A stretch of 64,000 nt of DNA from a virus. Below are positions 63,543 through 64,000 of this stretch, one piece after another; position 1 is the stretch's first letter; every line of letters starts with the position of its first letter. The DNA is taken from positions 165,718-229,717 of IMG/VR virus record IMGVR_UViG_3300020578_000006; one strand, given 5' to 3'. Under the pieces are notes generated by a model. That model did no database searches and was not told the origin of the DNA. It worked only from the letters and a program-made list of their open reading frames with translations. Made by a program: the position numbers and the translations under genes.

Positions 63543-63669
63543 GATACTTTTCTGCATCTGTTTTATTATCAAACGTTTTTATTACTTTTGTTATTTTTGT
63601 CTCAACTTCTACTACTTCATACATAGGCAGCCTGCCATCATAAACTTCTGCTACGTAATAATCTTTCAT
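63511..63669 (-). CDS. Early small protein, paralogue B2
   Basis: 52 aa, MKDYYVAEVYDGRLPMYEVV, then EVETKITKVIKTFDNKTDAE. Homologous to B1. Its final codons run through the whole promoter of the next gene. ATGA overlap with the gene upstream. Confidence 0.65.
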   Translation of the reverse strand: MKDYYVAEVYDGRLPMYEVVEVETKITKVIKTFDNKTDAEKYLDTILNSDII

Positions 63670-64000
63670 GGCTGGGGTTTAATTTCTTCAAACGATAATG
63701 AGAAGGCATTGTTCTTAACATGAACACCTTTCATCTTGAATCCTGGAGAACATTTGCACATACTACATCCTGCATACACATTGAACTTACGATTATCAAG
63801 ACCGGCGTCTAGAATATAATAGTATAGATCTTGATAAGGATACCCCATACCCCTTAGGTAATCCATGAACCGATTGATATACATATTGAAAATCTTAACC
63901 TCTAATCGGTTATACTTCTTCCATTTCTTGTCTTGTTCGAGATCTAATCCCTTGGGACCGGCATCCAGCTCTTCATGATAAAGTTTATGAAAAGAAGAAA
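63666..64000 (-). CDS. Hypothetical protein with GCSMCKCSPGF motif (partial)
   Basis: Open to the right edge, so the true start lies outside. Contains KKWKKYNRLEVKIFNMYINR and NVYAGCSMCKCSPGFKMKG; the CxxCxCSPGF cluster, likely metal-binding, occurs in small proteins of many T4-like phages. Role unknown. Confidence 0.6.
   Translation of the reverse strand, partial: SSFHKLYHEELDAGPKGLDLEQDKKWKKYNRLEVKIFNMYINRFMDYLRGMGYPYQDLYYYILDAGLDNRKFNVYAGCSMCKCSPGFKMKGVHVKNNAFSLSFEEIKPQP

Overview
The window looks like part of the genome of a T4-like (myovirus-type) marine phage with a large genome. The evidence is adjacent UvsW and UvsY homologues, T4-late-type TATAAATA boxes, a FEN-like 5'-3' exonuclease, PhoH, UvdE, a lysis cassette, giant tail-fibre genes and many N-terminal capsid-targeting sequences like those of T4 internal proteins. 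The host cannot be named. A PEP-CTERM/pseudopilin/amylase block suggests a Gram-negative host with an exosortase system, for example from the Verrucomicrobiota/Lentisphaerota sphere (inference).

Layout: 0-15 kb holds recombination genes (uvsW, uvsY), a GIY-YIG nuclease, a series of capsid-targeted internal proteins, and folE, queD and queE (the 7-deazaguanine route) with phoH. 15.7-21.8 kb is a cluster of eight glycosyltransferase-like genes. 21.8-32 kb, on the minus strand, encodes a virion-type subtilase, an Ig-like protein and a 2179-aa repeat tail fibre, followed upstream by a phage tmRNA gene. 33-35.7 kb is the lysis region (holin-like, lipoproteins, M15 endolysin, a membrane-anchored Cys/His protein). 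35.6-37.3 kb has a 5'-3' exonuclease and a UV-damage endonuclease. 37.7-44.8 kb is an apparently acquired operon: three PEP-CTERM genes, a type II pseudopilin, and a secreted GH13 amylase. 44.9-51.1 kb has small late genes, a ferredoxin-dependent bilin reductase, an HC1-like protein, an AAA+ ATPase and more capsid-targeted proteins. 51.2-64 kb is an early region of about 47 mostly unrecognised small minus-strand genes.

The most striking signal is the geometry of gene starts. In the early region 18 genes have a sigma70-type promoter (TTGAC/TTGAA-like, 16-17 bp, TATAAT-like) followed by exactly six bases and then the start codon. Nine more genes in the rest of the window (the unknown gene at 1537, folE, queD, queE, the gene at 12838, two glycosyltransferase genes, uvdE, HC1-like) share the same architecture. 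About 20 late genes have an NATAAATA box usually 4-6 (most often 5) bases before ATG or GTG. If transcription starts at the usual distance, both classes give leaderless mRNAs beginning at the start codon. Genes inside operons instead start by ATGA-type overlaps or a Shine-Dalgarno sequence.

Around sixteen proteins begin with a short sequence ending in [L/I/F]xE, like the T4 capsid-targeting sequence cut by the prohead protease. They include an HxGH nucleotidyltransferase and a KxDG ligase-like protein, so the phage may pack enzymes into its capsid for delivery with the DNA.
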